A stretch of DNA of 64,000 bases, taken from NCBI GenBank assembly GCA_017395365.1, contig JAFPUN010000015.1, positions 22,074 through 86,073 on the forward strand. Reading direction: 5' to 3'. Shown here one piece after another: positions 42,864 to 52,003 of the stretch. Every line of letters starts with the position of its first letter. Within the stretch, counting starts at the first letter, position 1. Origin of the DNA: Bacteroidales bacterium (GTDB lineage: Bacteria; Bacteroidota; Bacteroidia; Bacteroidales; F082). The translations under genes were made by a program, and so were the position numbers. The notes under the pieces were generated by a model. The model was not told the DNA's origin and searched no databases. It saw only the letters and a list, made by a program, of their open reading frames with translations.

Positions 42864-44549
42864 TTAATCAATTATCTTCACCCTTCTCAAATCCAACAGG
42901 TTGGTCGGGTTGCTCCCCATGTCCTTCACGCGCTTGTTGACAAAGCGCAGCACCTCGTCGTAGAACAGCACCACCACAGGGGCATCCAGCATCATCAGGC
43001 TGTCCATCTCGGTGTAATAGCGGGCACGCTGTTCCATGTCGTTGCAATGCAACGCCTTGTCGAACAGCTGGTCGTATTTGGGATTGGTGTAATGCGTGTA
43101 GTTGGGTCCGGCAGGACAGTGATTCGATGTCGTGAACAGTGAGAGGTAGTTCTCTCCGTCAGGATAGTCGGCCACCCACGAGGAGCGGAAAAAGGGCAAA
43201 CTGCAGTTGGAGCGCATGCTGCGCATCGTGGCAGGTGGCATCACCTCCATCTTGCATTGCAGGCCGATCTGCTCCACCTGACTCTGCACGAACTTACCGA
43301 TGTCGGCATAGTCGGCCACAGTGGAGAGTTGCAGCAGGTAGCCTTCGAGATGGTTCTCCGCCACGAGGCGTTGCGCCCGTTTCAAGTCGTAGCCATAGCC
43401 GATGGTGCTGCTGTGCCCAGGCAAACCCACAGGGATCATGCCACCCGTGCCCGGCTCGCCAATGCCGTTGCGCAAATAACGCAACATCTTCTCGCGGTCG
43501 ATACAGAGACTCACCGCCTGACGCAGCGCCCGTGCCCGGTCAGGACCCAATGGGTCGTTGGGATCGATGAAGAAGGAGAAATACTCGGTATTCAAATAGG
43601 GTTCTGTGATCAGCTCGATTTTGTCCTCGTATTTCTTGCGCAGATTGCCGTCGTAGGTCAGCAGTTCGTCCTTGTAGCGGGCGTCAATGCCCGACATAAA
43701 GTCGAACTTGCCCTTGATGAACTCCAAAAACGCCACCTGCTTGTCGATGAGGAAGCTGACAGAGACGGCATCGATATAAGGTAGCTTCTCCCCTGCTTCG
43801 TCACGCTCGAAATAATCGGGGTTCTTGCGGAAGACCAGCTTTACACCTTCTTTCCAATACTGGAACTTGAACGGGCCCGTACCGACAGGATGGCTGCGGA
43901 AGTCATCGCCATAATATTCGACGGCTTCGTGTGGTACCACCGAGGCATAGGTCATCGAGAGGATGCCCAAAAACGGCGGGAAAGGCTTGGCCAACTCAAT
44001 CTGGAAGGTGGTGTCATCCAAGGCAGTGAAGGCATAGTGGTCATCATCGTGCTTGACCGACGAGAAGATCCACAAGCCAGGAGAGTTCAAGGTTTTATCA
44101 ACCACGCGGTTGAAGGAATAGACAAAGTCTTGTGCAGTGACAAAACGAGACTTATTGGTCGGCGTTTCGACAAGCTCAACGACCTTAGTTTCTTCGTGTT
44201 GTGAAGGTCCCTGAGCCTGTCGAAGGGCCGACTGATAAAAGCAAGTGTCCTCATGAAACTGCACATCATCCCGCAAATGGAAGGTATAGGTCTTGCCATC
44301 CTCGCTGATGTCCCACGACTTGGCCACCATGGGAACGAGGTTCATCTGGTCGTCGAAGGCCACGAGGCTGTTGAACACCTGGTTGCAAGCCCAGATATGC
44401 GGCAGGTCCTTGGCATAAATTGGGTCGAGGGTGAGGATGCCCGCACTTTCGTTGTATTTAAATATAGCCAATCCATCCTCGGGATCTTGAGGTTTGCCAC
44501 AAGAAACCAACAGCACCGCAGATAATATGCCAATTAACAACTTTCGCAT
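42864..44549 (-). CDS. OppA-type peptide-binding lipoprotein with in-frame repeat insertion
   Basis: A lipobox (MRKLLIGILSAVLLVSC) precedes a family 5 solute-binding protein: LDPIYAKDLPHIWACNQVFNSLVAFD, LVPMVAKSWDISEDGKTYTFHLRDDVQFHED, a GTGPFKFQYWKEG segment and SWVADYPDGENYL. It should deliver peptides to an ABC importer at the inner membrane. Residues of about 108-129 (ALRQAQGPSQHEETKVVELVE) are not part of the family: the DNA there (44165-44226) is an inverted repeat of the 'CTTCGACAGGCTCAGGGACC' type, inserted in frame. The only other transporter gene nearby is the permease at 37456-38523. Confidence 0.9.
   Translation of the reverse strand: MRKLLIGILSAVLLVSCGKPQDPEDGLAIFKYNESAGILTLDPIYAKDLPHIWACNQVFNSLVAFDDQMNLVPMVAKSWDISEDGKTYTFHLRDDVQFHEDTCFYQSALRQAQGPSQHEETKVVELVETPTNKSRFVTAQDFVYSFNRVVDKTLNSPGLWIFSSVKHDDDHYAFTALDDTTFQIELAKPFPPFLGILSMTYASVVPHEAVEYYGDDFRSHPVGTGPFKFQYWKEGVKLVFRKNPDYFERDEAGEKLPYIDAVSVSFLIDKQVAFLEFIKGKFDFMSGIDARYKDELLTYDGNLRKKYEDKIELITEPYLNTEYFSFFIDPNDPLGPDRARALRQAVSLCIDREKMLRYLRNGIGEPGTGGMIPVGLPGHSSTIGYGYDLKRAQRLVAENHLEGYLLQLSTVADYADIGKFVQSQVEQIGLQCKMEVMPPATMRSMRSNCSLPFFRSSWVADYPDGENYLSLFTTSNHCPAGPNYTHYTNPKYDQLFDKALHCNDMEQRARYYTEMDSLMMLDAPVVVLFYDEVLRFVNKRVKDMGSNPTNLLDLRRVKIID
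44165..44226. repeat. REP-like palindrome inserted in frame in the OppA-type gene
   Basis: TTTCGACAAGCTCAACGACC (44165-44184) is the imperfect complement of GGTCCCTGAGCCTGTCGAAGG (44206-44226), separated by 21 bases. The coding frame is kept through it. Confidence 0.8.
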
Positions 44550-44560
44550 CGCAAGCTCTA

Positions 44561-44730
44561 TTAACTACAGATTATACAGATTTTACCGATTGTTCCCCGA
44601 CATTGTTTGGCTGCAAGCAGCCGATTGGTACAGATGAGCTGTCGCAGTCTGGGATCTGTAAAAATGGGCGCTTGCACCATCAAATTCATCGTCGGGAATC
44701 TGTCTCATCTGTTCAATCTGTAGTTTTTAA
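44561..44730. repeat. Inverted word array (ACAGATT type) between OppA-type gene and lon
   Basis: Left arm 44561-44601 is TTAACTACAGATTATACAG..., with CAGATT-like words, ending CCCCGAC. Right arm 44691-44730 is GTCGGGAATCTGTCTCATC..., ending ATCTGTAGTTTTTAA. They are complementary over some 40 bases with several bulges. The centre includes a smaller hairpin GGCTGCaagcaGCC. The right arm abuts the lon stop. Confidence 0.7.
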
Positions 44731-47226
44731 TTATTTCACCTTAAAACCAATCACCTCGGGATGCAGATTGCGAAGGTACTTGTTGTAATCCAAGTCGTTC
44801 GCATCCTGTTCCTTCTCCAAGGCCAGGTCGAGCACCTCCATCATGTTCTGCACATAGTGGAAGTTCAGACCTTCGATGTAGTCTTCCTTGATGTCCTTGA
44901 TATCGTGCTCGTTGTCGATGGAAAGGATGATGTCGGTCACGCCATTGCGTTTGGCCGCCAGCATCTTCTCCTTCACGCCACCCACAGGCAGCACACGTCC
45001 GCGCAACGTGATCTCGCCCGTCATGGCCAGCTGGCTCTTCACCTTGCGTTGGGTGAAGGCTGAAGTCAACGCGGCAAGCATGGTGATGCCCGCCGATGGA
45101 CCGTCCTTGGGCGTGGCGCCTTCGGGGATGTGGACATGGACATTCCAAGCCTCAAACACATCGGGGTTGATGTCGAGCTGCGAGGCGTGGGCCTTGATGA
45201 ACTCGTAAGCGATGGTAGCGGATTCCTTCATCACCTCACCGAGGTTGCCCGTCAGCGAGAGGTGGCCGCCGCCACGGCTCAAGCTGACCTCGATGGACAG
45301 GATCTCACCGCCCACCTGGGTCCAAGCCAAGCCTGTGGCCACACCCGGCATGCTGTGCTTCACCTCGTCCTCGTCGTGGTGCATCGGTACGCCGAGCACC
45401 TTACGGATGTCGTCCATCGTGAGCTTCTTGTCGAACTCTTCCTCGGTGACGATCTGCTTGGCACGGAAGCGCATCATGTCGCCAATACGGCGTTCCAGGT
45501 TACGCACGCCCGCCTCACGGGTGTAGTCATCGATGATGTGCATGACGATGTCCTTCGGGAAGGTGATTTGCTTGGCATCGAGGCCGTGTTCCTTCATCTG
45601 CTTGGGAATAAGGTGACGCTTGGCGATCTCATATTTCTCCTCGCGCAGATAGCCGCTCAAGTCTATGATCTCCATACGGTCGCGCAAGGCGGGATGGATG
45701 GTTGCGAGATTATTGGCCGTAGCGATGAAGAGAATCTTCGAGAGGTCATAGTCCAACTCGATGAAGTTGTCGTAGAAGGTGTTGTTCTGCTCGGGGTCAA
45801 GGATCTCAAGCAAGGCAGCCTGCGGGTCGCCTTGTACGTTGTTGCCGCTCACCTTGTCAATCTCGTCGAGGACGAAGACGGGGTTGCCCGACTTCACCTT
45901 GCGCAGGTTCTGGATGATACGGCCTGGCATGGCGCCGATATAAGTCTTTCGGTGACCGCGCAATTCTGACTCGTCGCGCACGCCACCCAATGACATTCTG
46001 ACATATTTGCGGTTCAAGGCTCTTGCTATGGACTTACCCAACGAGGTCTTACCCACACCGGGAGGTCCGACGAGGCACAAGATGGGCGACTTCATGTCGT
46101 TGCGCAGCTTCAACACGGCAAGGTGTTCGATGATACGATCCTTCACCTTGTCCAAACCATAGTGGTCGGCATCGAGGATACGTTGGGCGCGTTTCAGGTC
46201 GAAGTTGTCCTTGGTAAACTCCTCCCACGGCAGGTCGACGAGGTATTGCAGGTAGTTGAGCTGTATGCCATATTCCGCAGCCTGCGGGTTGGTGCGTTCC
46301 AGTTTCTTCAGTTCGCGTTCAAAGACCTCGGCCACCTCTTTCGACCATTTCTTTTTCGCCGCCTTTTCCGTCAGTTCCTTGACATCCTGCTCGTTGGGCG
46401 TGCCTCCCAGTTCCTCCTGGATGGTACGCAACTGCTGGTTGAGGTAATACTCACGCTGTTGCTTGTCCATGTCGACGCGCACCTTGCTCTGGATTTGCTG
46501 TTTCAGCTCCATCATCTGCTGCTCCTCGGTCAGCACGCTCAACAGGTCGGTAGCCATTTGGTTCAGCGTGCGGGCCTCAAGCAGCATCTGTTTGGTAGGC
46601 ATGTCGGCTTCCACGTTGCTGGCCACGAAGTTCATCAAAAACACAGGGTCTTCGATGCTCTTGATGGCGAAGCCAGCCTCTTGGGGCAGGTTGCGCGAAC
46701 GGCCTACGATCTGGATGGCCAAGTCCTTGACCGACTGCACCAAGGCATTGAACTTCTTGGTATGGGGAACCTCTTCAGCCACGACATAGGGAACCACAGT
46801 GGCCTTCAGATAAGGCTCGGTCTGGGTCTCCTCCACCACCTCGAAGCGGCGTTTGCCCTGGATGATGACGGTCGTGTTGCCATCGGGCATCTGCAAGGTC
46901 TTGATGATTTGAGCCGTCGTGCCCACCTTATACAGGTCTTCCATGGTGGGGTCTTCCACGTCGGCATTGGTCTGCGCAATGACGCCAATGGCCTTGCGTT
47001 TCTTATAGTATTCCTTCACAAGCTTGATGGACTTGTCGCGTCCCACAGTGATGGGGATGATAACGCCAGGATAGAGCACCGAGTTGCGCAAAGGCAAAAT
47101 AGGCAATTCCTCCGGCACCTCTTCGTCTTGGCCAAGACGCTCATCCTCGATGGTCAGCACGGGGATGAAGTCGCCATTGGGGTCCATCATATCGGAAAAC
47201 AATTCTGTATCTAACTTAAAACTCAT
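44731..47226 (-). CDS. lon: ATP-dependent protease La
   Basis: The Lon layout is complete: an N-terminal substrate domain ([22 protein letters not shown]), a coiled-coil region, an AAA+ module with Walker [14 protein letters not shown] and Walker B FVLDEIDK, and the protease domain with the catalytic Ser in [11 protein letters not shown] and the Lys in [14 protein letters not shown]. It degrades misfolded and regulatory proteins in the cytoplasm. Starting at 47226 ([14 protein letters not shown]) gives 831 residues; an ATG nine codons upstream is also open. A TATCTTTG promoter lies about 72 bases upstream. The downstream gap holds the ACAGATT word array. Confidence 0.96.
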   Translation of the reverse strand: MSFKLDTELFSDMMDPNGDFIPVLTIEDERLGQDEEVPEELPILPLRNSVLYPGVIIPITVGRDKSIKLVKEYYKKRKAIGVIAQTNADVEDPTMEDLYKVGTTAQIIKTLQMPDGNTTVIIQGKRRFEVVEETQTEPYLKATVVPYVVAEEVPHTKKFNALVQSVKDLAIQIVGRSRNLPQEAGFAIKSIEDPVFLMNFVASNVEADMPTKQMLLEARTLNQMATDLLSVLTEEQQMMELKQQIQSKVRVDMDKQQREYYLNQQLRTIQEELGGTPNEQDVKELTEKAAKKKWSKEVAEVFERELKKLERTNPQAAEYGIQLNYLQYLVDLPWEEFTKDNFDLKRAQRILDADHYGLDKVKDRIIEHLAVLKLRNDMKSPILCLVGPPGVGKTSLGKSIARALNRKYVRMSLGGVRDESELRGHRKTYIGAMPGRIIQNLRKVKSGNPVFVLDEIDKVSGNNVQGDPQAALLEILDPEQNNTFYDNFIELDYDLSKILFIATANNLATIHPALRDRMEIIDLSGYLREEKYEIAKRHLIPKQMKEHGLDAKQITFPKDIVMHIIDDYTREAGVRNLERRIGDMMRFRAKQIVTEEEFDKKLTMDDIRKVLGVPMHHDEDEVKHSMPGVATGLAWTQVGGEILSIEVSLSRGGGHLSLTGNLGEVMKESATIAYEFIKAHASQLDINPDVFEAWNVHVHIPEGATPKDGPSAGITMLAALTSAFTQRKVKSQLAMTGEITLRGRVLPVGGVKEKMLAAKRNGVTDIILSIDNEHDIKDIKEDYIEGLNFHYVQNMMEVLDLALEKEQDANDLDYNKYLRNLHPEVIGFKVK

Positions 47227-47297
47227 AGATTCGATTTGAAATGCAGCCGACATTTTGTCAGTCTGCCGTCGTTTTACACCTTATATTATATATGGCG

Positions 47298-47305
47298 CAA
47301 AGATA
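47298..47305 (-). promoter_or_regulatory. -7 box TATCTTTG for lon
   Basis: A minus-strand consensus box within TCGTATCTTTGCGCC, followed by AT-rich leader, upstream of lon and downstream of the rpmE2 terminator. Confidence 0.7.
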
Positions 47306-47325
47306 CGACAATAATAATGCCAAGG

Positions 47326-47366
47326 CAAAAAAAAAGCCCTCGCTTGGCGCAAGAGCTTCCTTTTTT
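47326..47366 (-). terminator. Terminator of rpmE2
   Basis: AAGCCCTCGC (47334-47343) pairs with GCAAGAGCTT (47349-47358) at 8 of 10 positions, with A and T runs on both sides. On the minus strand it ends in a long U run after rpmE2. Confidence 0.7.
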
Positions 47367-47379
47367 GAGGTTGTACAAT

Positions 47380-47649
47380 TTATTTGCCTTCCTTCTTCTC
47401 GAAGAACTTCTTGTACTTGCTGTTGAACTTGTCAACGCGACCGGCGCTGTCGACGAGCTTCATCTTACCCGTGTAGAAGGGGTGCGAAGCGCTGGAGATT
47501 TCAAGCTTCACCAGAGGATATTCGTTGCCGTCTTCCCACTTGATGGTCTCCTTTGTGTTGATGGTCGAGCGCGACAGGAAGGTCACGTCATTCGACATAT
47601 CTTTGAAAACAACCAGTCTGTAATTCTTGGGGTGAATGTCTTTTTTCAT
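47380..47649 (-). CDS. rpmE2: 50S ribosomal protein L31 type B
   Basis: At 89 residues it matches L31 type [51 protein letters not shown]. It has no Cys residues, as in the zinc-free form. It belongs to the large ribosomal subunit. It stands alone with its own promoter (30 bases upstream) and terminator. Confidence 0.96.
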   Translation of the reverse strand: MKKDIHPKNYRLVVFKDMSNDVTFLSRSTINTKETIKWEDGNEYPLVKLEISSASHPFYTGKMKLVDSAGRVDKFNSKYKKFFEKKEGK

Positions 47650-47678
47650 CGCTTTCTTTCCTTTTGATTTTGAGTGTG

Positions 47679-47686
47679 CAAAAGTA
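47679..47686 (-). promoter_or_regulatory. -7 box TACTTTTG for rpmE2
   Basis: A minus-strand box 30 bases from the rpmE2 ATG. Confidence 0.6.
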
Positions 47687-47775
47687 CGACATTTTCTTGA
47701 ACTGGCAATCGTTTTGGAGAAAAATTTTTACCAAGCACACTAATTCTTTATTTTTCAACAATTTAAACCCGTCCC

Positions 47776-48501
47776 CTACTTCGACGGATGTACAGGTCGA
47801 ACGGACAGGCCAAACTCCCTGCTATAGTCGTAAATGTCGTGATCTACCCAATCTCCGCCATTCCAGCTGAAGCTAAAACCTTTCGCCATATCTGGCAAGG
47901 ACTTGCCGAGCGAACTTGACCAGTAATAGCCTCCACTGCCCACATGGCTCAAATCAGCATCCGAACGGTTGCCTGCAGCGGGCAGGAAAATGCTGTTGCC
48001 ATTGCGTGCGATGAACAGGAAACCGCTCACACCGTTTTGTGTGGTCCAAGTGTAATCACAACGTGTCAGCAGCTCCACCCATTCGCTATAGGTCGGAGTT
48101 CGCCAGCCCTCGCCCCAGTTAGCCGTAGCGGCATCGTCGCCCGGCTCCAAGGTCTTTAGTTTGTCGGTGAAACCCTCGAAGCCGAAGTCTGATTCCGAAC
48201 AATACTTGGTGAGTTGGTTGTAGTCACCGTTGCTATATACATAGGTACTCCAGTTATAGGAGGCCTTCGGCGCGGTCTCGCCCCAAGCGAAATACTCGCC
48301 ATATTCTGAAGGAGTGTCAGCACCCACATTACACGTCGCCCACATCGTGCCGCTCGGCAAGCCGAGGTCCACGTAATCGTGGCCCTTGTATGAGCCGTTA
48401 CCTCCATTGTCTTTTGTGCAACTGACGGCAAAACACGAGAACATAGTGAACAATAAAAACACTATTGTCTTTGCATTTTTTTGCATAACTCTTGATTTCA
48501 T
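47776..48501 (-). CDS. FISUMP-like lipoprotein
   Basis: The 241-residue protein has a lipobox (FLLFTMFSCFAVSC) and a single domain of the FISUMP/DUF1566 type: YKGHDYVDLGLPSGTMWATCNVGA, YGEYFAWGETAPK, ATANWGEGWRTPTYSEWVELL, SIFLPAAGNRS, GYYWSSS and a terminal FGLSVRPVHPS. These beta-rich domains occur on surface proteins of Bacteroidales and Fibrobacter and may bind other proteins or glycans. It begins two bases after the rhuM stop, so it lies on the same transcript as a cytoplasmic protein, an unexplained pairing. Confidence 0.85.
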   Translation of the reverse strand: MKSRVMQKNAKTIVFLLFTMFSCFAVSCTKDNGGNGSYKGHDYVDLGLPSGTMWATCNVGADTPSEYGEYFAWGETAPKASYNWSTYVYSNGDYNQLTKYCSESDFGFEGFTDKLKTLEPGDDAATANWGEGWRTPTYSEWVELLTRCDYTWTTQNGVSGFLFIARNGNSIFLPAAGNRSDADLSHVGSGGYYWSSSLGKSLPDMAKGFSFSWNGGDWVDHDIYDYSREFGLSVRPVHPSK

Positions 48502-48503
48502 TT

Positions 48504-49496
48504 TTATTCTCCTTTCAACCGTTTGATTTCTTTATCAAAATCTGAAACATAGTTTTGATCTTGAATTATTCGGAAAACCTCATATTCTTTTTCCGCCTTA
48601 ATCTTTGCTTCCAATGCCGTAACACTACCAGCATCTTCCAACACGGGGCGTTGAGCAAGGTTCAAAAAGTCATCAAGAATAGTACACCAATCATTCATCG
48701 TAGTGGGTATCTCCCGCTCTGCCCGATCTTCCGCCAAATCAATATAAGCAGTCACCAACCGATTCAACGCATTGATGTTTTTCTCATTCAAATAGTTTTT
48801 GGCGATGGTCACATCCGACTTCAACACTTTCCCGTCGGGTGAGTTTTTCCAAGTGGTCAACCCCATGTGTGGTTTAGAAGCATCTGCTGATTCATAGATG
48901 ATTTCTGCAGCAGTCTTGCCCGTAATAGCCCAATGCAATTTATTCTGCACCGTCGCAAAAAACATACGGGTCATGGGAGAATCCTTGTCATAATCGATGG
49001 CGAGTGCATACAAGTCGGTGATTTTCTGGTAGAAACGGCGTTCGCTAGCTCGAATTTCTCGTATTTCGACCAGCAATTCCTTAAAATAGTCATGTCCGAA
49101 GGAAGACCCTTTAATCAACCTTTCCTTGTCAAGCACATAGCCCTTAACAATAAACTCATTCAAGGTTTTTGTAGCCCAGATGCGGAATTGCGTGGCTTGT
49201 TTGCTGTTCACACGATAACCCACTGCAATAATAGCGTCAAGATGGTAGAAATCAAGCTCACGCTCAACACTTCGTTTCCCCTCTTGTTGAACTATTCGAA
49301 TTTTTCGAATAGTTCTATCTACCTGTAATTCACCACTTTGAAATATCTCTTTCAAGTGATAGTTCACAGTATGAACCTCCACACCAAACAATTCAGACAT
49401 TCGCTTCTGTGTCAGCCAAAATGTGCCGTCCTCATACTGAACTTGTACGCTTACATTTCCAGTGTCTGTTGTGTATAATATGATGTTGCTTTCCAA
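48504..49496 (-). CDS. rhuM: RhuM family protein, intact
   Basis: The 330-residue protein is complete: N-terminal FWLTQKRMSELFGVEVHTVNYHLKEIF (helix-turn-helix-like), YHLDAIIAVGYRVNSKQATQFRIWATKTLNEFIVKGYVLDKERL, then RFYQKITDLYALAIDYDKD and MFFATVQNKLHWAITGKTAAEII. The C-terminal part is helical. RhuM proteins are named after a Salmonella island gene, have no known activity and often travel with restriction or mobile genes. A TACTTTTG promoter lies 28 bases upstream. A truncated paralogue is present at 8714-9119. The FISUMP-like lipoprotein follows after two bases. Confidence 0.9.
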   Translation of the reverse strand: MESNIILYTTDTGNVSVQVQYEDGTFWLTQKRMSELFGVEVHTVNYHLKEIFQSGELQVDRTIRKIRIVQQEGKRSVERELDFYHLDAIIAVGYRVNSKQATQFRIWATKTLNEFIVKGYVLDKERLIKGSSFGHDYFKELLVEIREIRASERRFYQKITDLYALAIDYDKDSPMTRMFFATVQNKLHWAITGKTAAEIIYESADASKPHMGLTTWKNSPDGKVLKSDVTIAKNYLNEKNINALNRLVTAYIDLAEDRAEREIPTTMNDWCTILDDFLNLAQRPVLEDAGSVTALEAKIKAEKEYEVFRIIQDQNYVSDFDKEIKRLKGE

Positions 49497-49524
49497 TGAT
49501 TAAGTCTTTGAAGATTTCATGTTG

Positions 49525-49532
49525 CAAAAGTA
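49525..49532 (-). promoter_or_regulatory. -7 box TACTTTTG for rhuM
   Basis: A minus-strand box 28 bases from the rhuM ATG. Confidence 0.6.
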
Positions 49533-49614
49533 GCGTTTTTCGGGGAAAAACATGCGTTATTGCATAGAAAAACCTAAATATTTCAAAAAAGGCTTGGCAG
49601 ATGGTTTTATTTCT

Positions 49615-49622
49615 TATCTTTG
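49615..49622 (+). promoter_or_regulatory. -7 box TATCTTTG for serC
   Basis: The box is 66 bases before the serC ATG at 49689 and divergent from the rhuM promoter. Confidence 0.7.
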
Positions 49623-49688
49623 CAGCAAAATACGAGCAACAAACTTAATCAACAAATTATAAACCAATACATTAAACATCAAATTGTA

Positions 49689-50792
49689 ATGAAACAGGCT
49701 TTTAATTTCAATGCAGGCCCTTGCGTCCTGCCCAAGCAAGCTATCGAAAGCACCGTCAAGGCGCTCTATGATTTCGACAACACCGGTATCGGTATCGCCG
49801 AGATTTCTCACCGCACCCCCGGTTGGGAGCGCATCATGGCTGAGACCCGCCAACTGTGGCGCGACCTCCTCAACATCCCTGAGGAGTACGAAGTTCTCTT
49901 CCTCGGTGGTGGTGCCAGCACACAGTTCTTCACTGTGCCCGCCAACCTTATGAAGACCAAGGCCGCCTACCTCCAGACCGGCGTCTGGGCCAAGAAGGCC
50001 GCCAAGGAAGCCAAGCTGTTCGGTAAGGTCGACATCGTCGCCTCTTCCGAAGACAAGACCTACACCTACATCCCGAAGGGCTACGAAATCCCGATGGATG
50101 CCGACTACTTCCACATCACAACCAACAACACCATCTACGGCACTGAGATCAAGTACGACATGGACTGCCCCATCATGCTCGTCGCTGACATGAGCTCCGA
50201 CATCATGAGCCGTCCCGTCGACGTGAAGAAATACGGCCTCATCTACGGTGGCGCCCAGAAGAACGTCGGCCCCGCTGGCGTGACCTTCGTCATCGTGAAG
50301 AAGGACATCCTCGGCAACATCGGCGACCGCGCCTATATGAACCCGCTGCCGACGATGGTCGACTACCGCACCCACGCTGCTGAAGAAGCCAAGAACATCA
50401 GCATGTTCAACACCCCGCCCGTACTGCCTATCTTCATGATGCACGAGACCCTCGTGTGGCTGAAGGACACCATCGGTGGCGTCGAGGCTATGAACAAGAT
50501 CAACACCAAGAAGTCCAACATGCTCTACGAAGAGATCGACCGCAACAGCATGTTCGTCGGCACAGCCGAGAAGGAAGACCGTTCCATCATGAACCACTGC
50601 TGGGTCATGGCCCCCGGTTACGAGGACAAGCAAGACGCCTTCATGGCCTTCGCCAAGGAGCGCGGCATGGTCGGCATCAAGGGTCACCGCAGCGTCGGCG
50701 GCTTCCGCGCCAGCCTCTACAACGCCTGCCCGATTGAGGCCGTCGAAGCCCTCGTCCAGTGCATGCAGGACTTTGAGAAAGCGAACAAGTAA
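49689..50792 (+). CDS. serC: Phosphoserine aminotransferase
   Basis: The 367-residue protein matches Ser[59 protein letters not shown]-like core ([14 protein letters not shown]) and the PLP-Lys region [17 protein letters not shown], where the Lys forms the Schiff base. It transfers an amino group from glutamate to 3-phosphohydroxypyruvate in serine synthesis. The start at 49689 fits homologues and excludes an AT-rich leader. A phosphoglycerate dehydrogenase and a DUF1015 gene follow on the same strand, the common Bacteroidetes serine cluster, here separated by inverted word arrays. Confidence 0.97.
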   Translation: MKQAFNFNAGPCVLPKQAIESTVKALYDFDNTGIGIAEISHRTPGWERIMAETRQLWRDLLNIPEEYEVLFLGGGASTQFFTVPANLMKTKAAYLQTGVWAKKAAKEAKLFGKVDIVASSEDKTYTYIPKGYEIPMDADYFHITTNNTIYGTEIKYDMDCPIMLVADMSSDIMSRPVDVKKYGLIYGGAQKNVGPAGVTFVIVKKDILGNIGDRAYMNPLPTMVDYRTHAAEEAKNISMFNTPPVLPIFMMHETLVWLKDTIGGVEAMNKINTKKSNMLYEEIDRNSMFVGTAEKEDRSIMNHCWVMAPGYEDKQDAFMAFAKERGMVGIKGHRSVGGFRASLYNACPIEAVEALVQCMQDFEKANK

Positions 50793-50796
50793 TATC

Positions 50797-50898
50797 GGCT
50801 ACTGGCCACTGGCTCCTGGCTCCTGGCAGCTTCAACGAAGAGAAAAAGCATCCCATTTGGGTGAAGCTGCCAAAAGCCAGAGGCCAAAAGCCAGAAGC
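50797..50898. repeat. Inverted word array (TGGC/GCCA type) between serC and serA
   Basis: Left arm 50797-50834 has five TGGC words ending TGGCAGCTTCA. Right arm 50861-50898 begins GTGAAGCTGCC and has the complementary GCCAAAA, GCCAGAG and GCCAGAA words. The arms pair over about 38 bases around a 26-base centre. It fills the intergenic gap and may form a strong RNA stem between the two coding regions. Confidence 0.75.
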
Positions 50899-50932
50899 AA
50901 TAAAAAACAACACATATAACAAACAAAACGAA

Positions 50933-51850
50933 ATGAAAGTATTAGTTGCAACTGAAAAACCTTTTGCAAAGGTTGCTGTTGATGGAATTAGAAAAGTCGT
51001 CGAAGAGAACGGTTACGAGCTGGCTCTTCTCGAGAAATATACCGATGTCAATGACCTCTACAAGGCCGTTGCCGACGCCGATGCCCTCATCGTGCGTTCC
51101 GATAAGGTGACGAAGGAAGTCATCGACCACGCCAAAAACCTGAAGATCGTCGTCCGCGCTGGTGCCGGTTACGACAACCTCGACCTCGAGGCTTGCACCG
51201 CCCGTGGCATCGTGGCCATGAACACCCCTGGTCAAAACAGCAACGCCGTTGCCGAACTCGTCATGGGTATGCTGGTCTACGCCGTCCGTAACTTCTACAA
51301 CGGCAAGAGCGGCAGCGAACTGATGGGCAAGAAGCTCGGTCTGCTGGCCTTCGGTAACGTGGGTCGCAACGTCGCCCGCATCGCCAAGGGCTTCGGCATG
51401 GATGTCTACGCTTTCGACGAATTCGTCCCCGCCGACAAGATCGAAGAGGCTGGCGTTCACGCCGTCGCCAATCGCGACGCCCTCTTTGAGACCTGCGATG
51501 TGGTCAGCCTGCACATCCCGGCCACTGCCGAGACCAAGCAGAGCATCAACTACGCTGTGGTGAACAAGATGCACAAAGGTGGCATCCTCGTCAACACCGC
51601 CCGTAAGGAAGTCATCAACGAGCCCGAACTGCTCAAGCTGATGGCCGATCGTACCGACCTCAAGTACATCACCGACATCATGCCCGATGCCGACGCCGAG
51701 TTCAAAGCCTTCGAAGGCCGCTACTTCGCCACGCCCAAGAAGATGGGTGCCCAGACCGAAGAAGCCAACATCAACGCTGGCCTGGCCGCTGCCCACCAGA
51801 TCGCTGATTTCTTCAAGACTGGCAACAAGCGCTTCCAAGTCAATAAGTAA
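50933..51850 (+). CDS. serA: D-3-phosphoglycerate dehydrogenase, short form
   Basis: The 305-residue protein has the D-isomer 2-hydroxyacid dehydrogenase fold: VRAGAGYDNLDLEACTARGI, the NAD-binding GLLAFGNVGRNVARI, and GGILVNTARKEVINEPELL carrying the expected Arg and Glu region. Where most members have TPHIGAST with the catalytic His, this protein reads TPKKMGAQTEEAN, so the usual His is absent. No ACT domain follows. It should oxidise 3-phosphoglycerate for serine synthesis, in line with its place between serC and DUF1015. The start at 50933 lies after the word array. Confidence 0.92.
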   Translation: MKVLVATEKPFAKVAVDGIRKVVEENGYELALLEKYTDVNDLYKAVADADALIVRSDKVTKEVIDHAKNLKIVVRAGAGYDNLDLEACTARGIVAMNTPGQNSNAVAELVMGMLVYAVRNFYNGKSGSELMGKKLGLLAFGNVGRNVARIAKGFGMDVYAFDEFVPADKIEEAGVHAVANRDALFETCDVVSLHIPATAETKQSINYAVVNKMHKGGILVNTARKEVINEPELLKLMADRTDLKYITDIMPDADAEFKAFEGRYFATPKKMGAQTEEANINAGLAAAHQIADFFKTGNKRFQVNK

Positions 51851-51865
51851 CAAAAAAAGACATAA

Positions 51866-51967
51866 GGCTTTTTGACCATGACCCTTGACCATGACCATGA
51901 CCGTTTTCACCCCAGTGAAGCTGTCATAGTCAGGGTCAGGGTCAAAGGTCAAGGTAATATAAGAGCC
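51866..51967. repeat. Inverted word array (TGACC/GGTCA type) between serA and DUF1015 gene
   Basis: Left arm 51866-51910 has four TGACC-containing words and ends GTTTTCAC. After CCCA the right arm 51915-51967 begins GTGAAGCTG and holds complementary GTCAGGG, GTCAAAG and GTCAAGG words, ending in AAGAGCC that pairs with GGCTTTT. The inner GTGAAGCTG is shared with the array at 50861. Confidence 0.75.
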
Positions 51968-52003
51968 GAAGTCAAAAAACAAACACCTCAAAACCCAATA
52001 GAG

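Noticed and set aside
50797-50898. CRISPR or simple microsatellite
   Set aside because: Words of 6-8 bases without unique spacers, and arranged as complementary arms rather than as direct repeats only.
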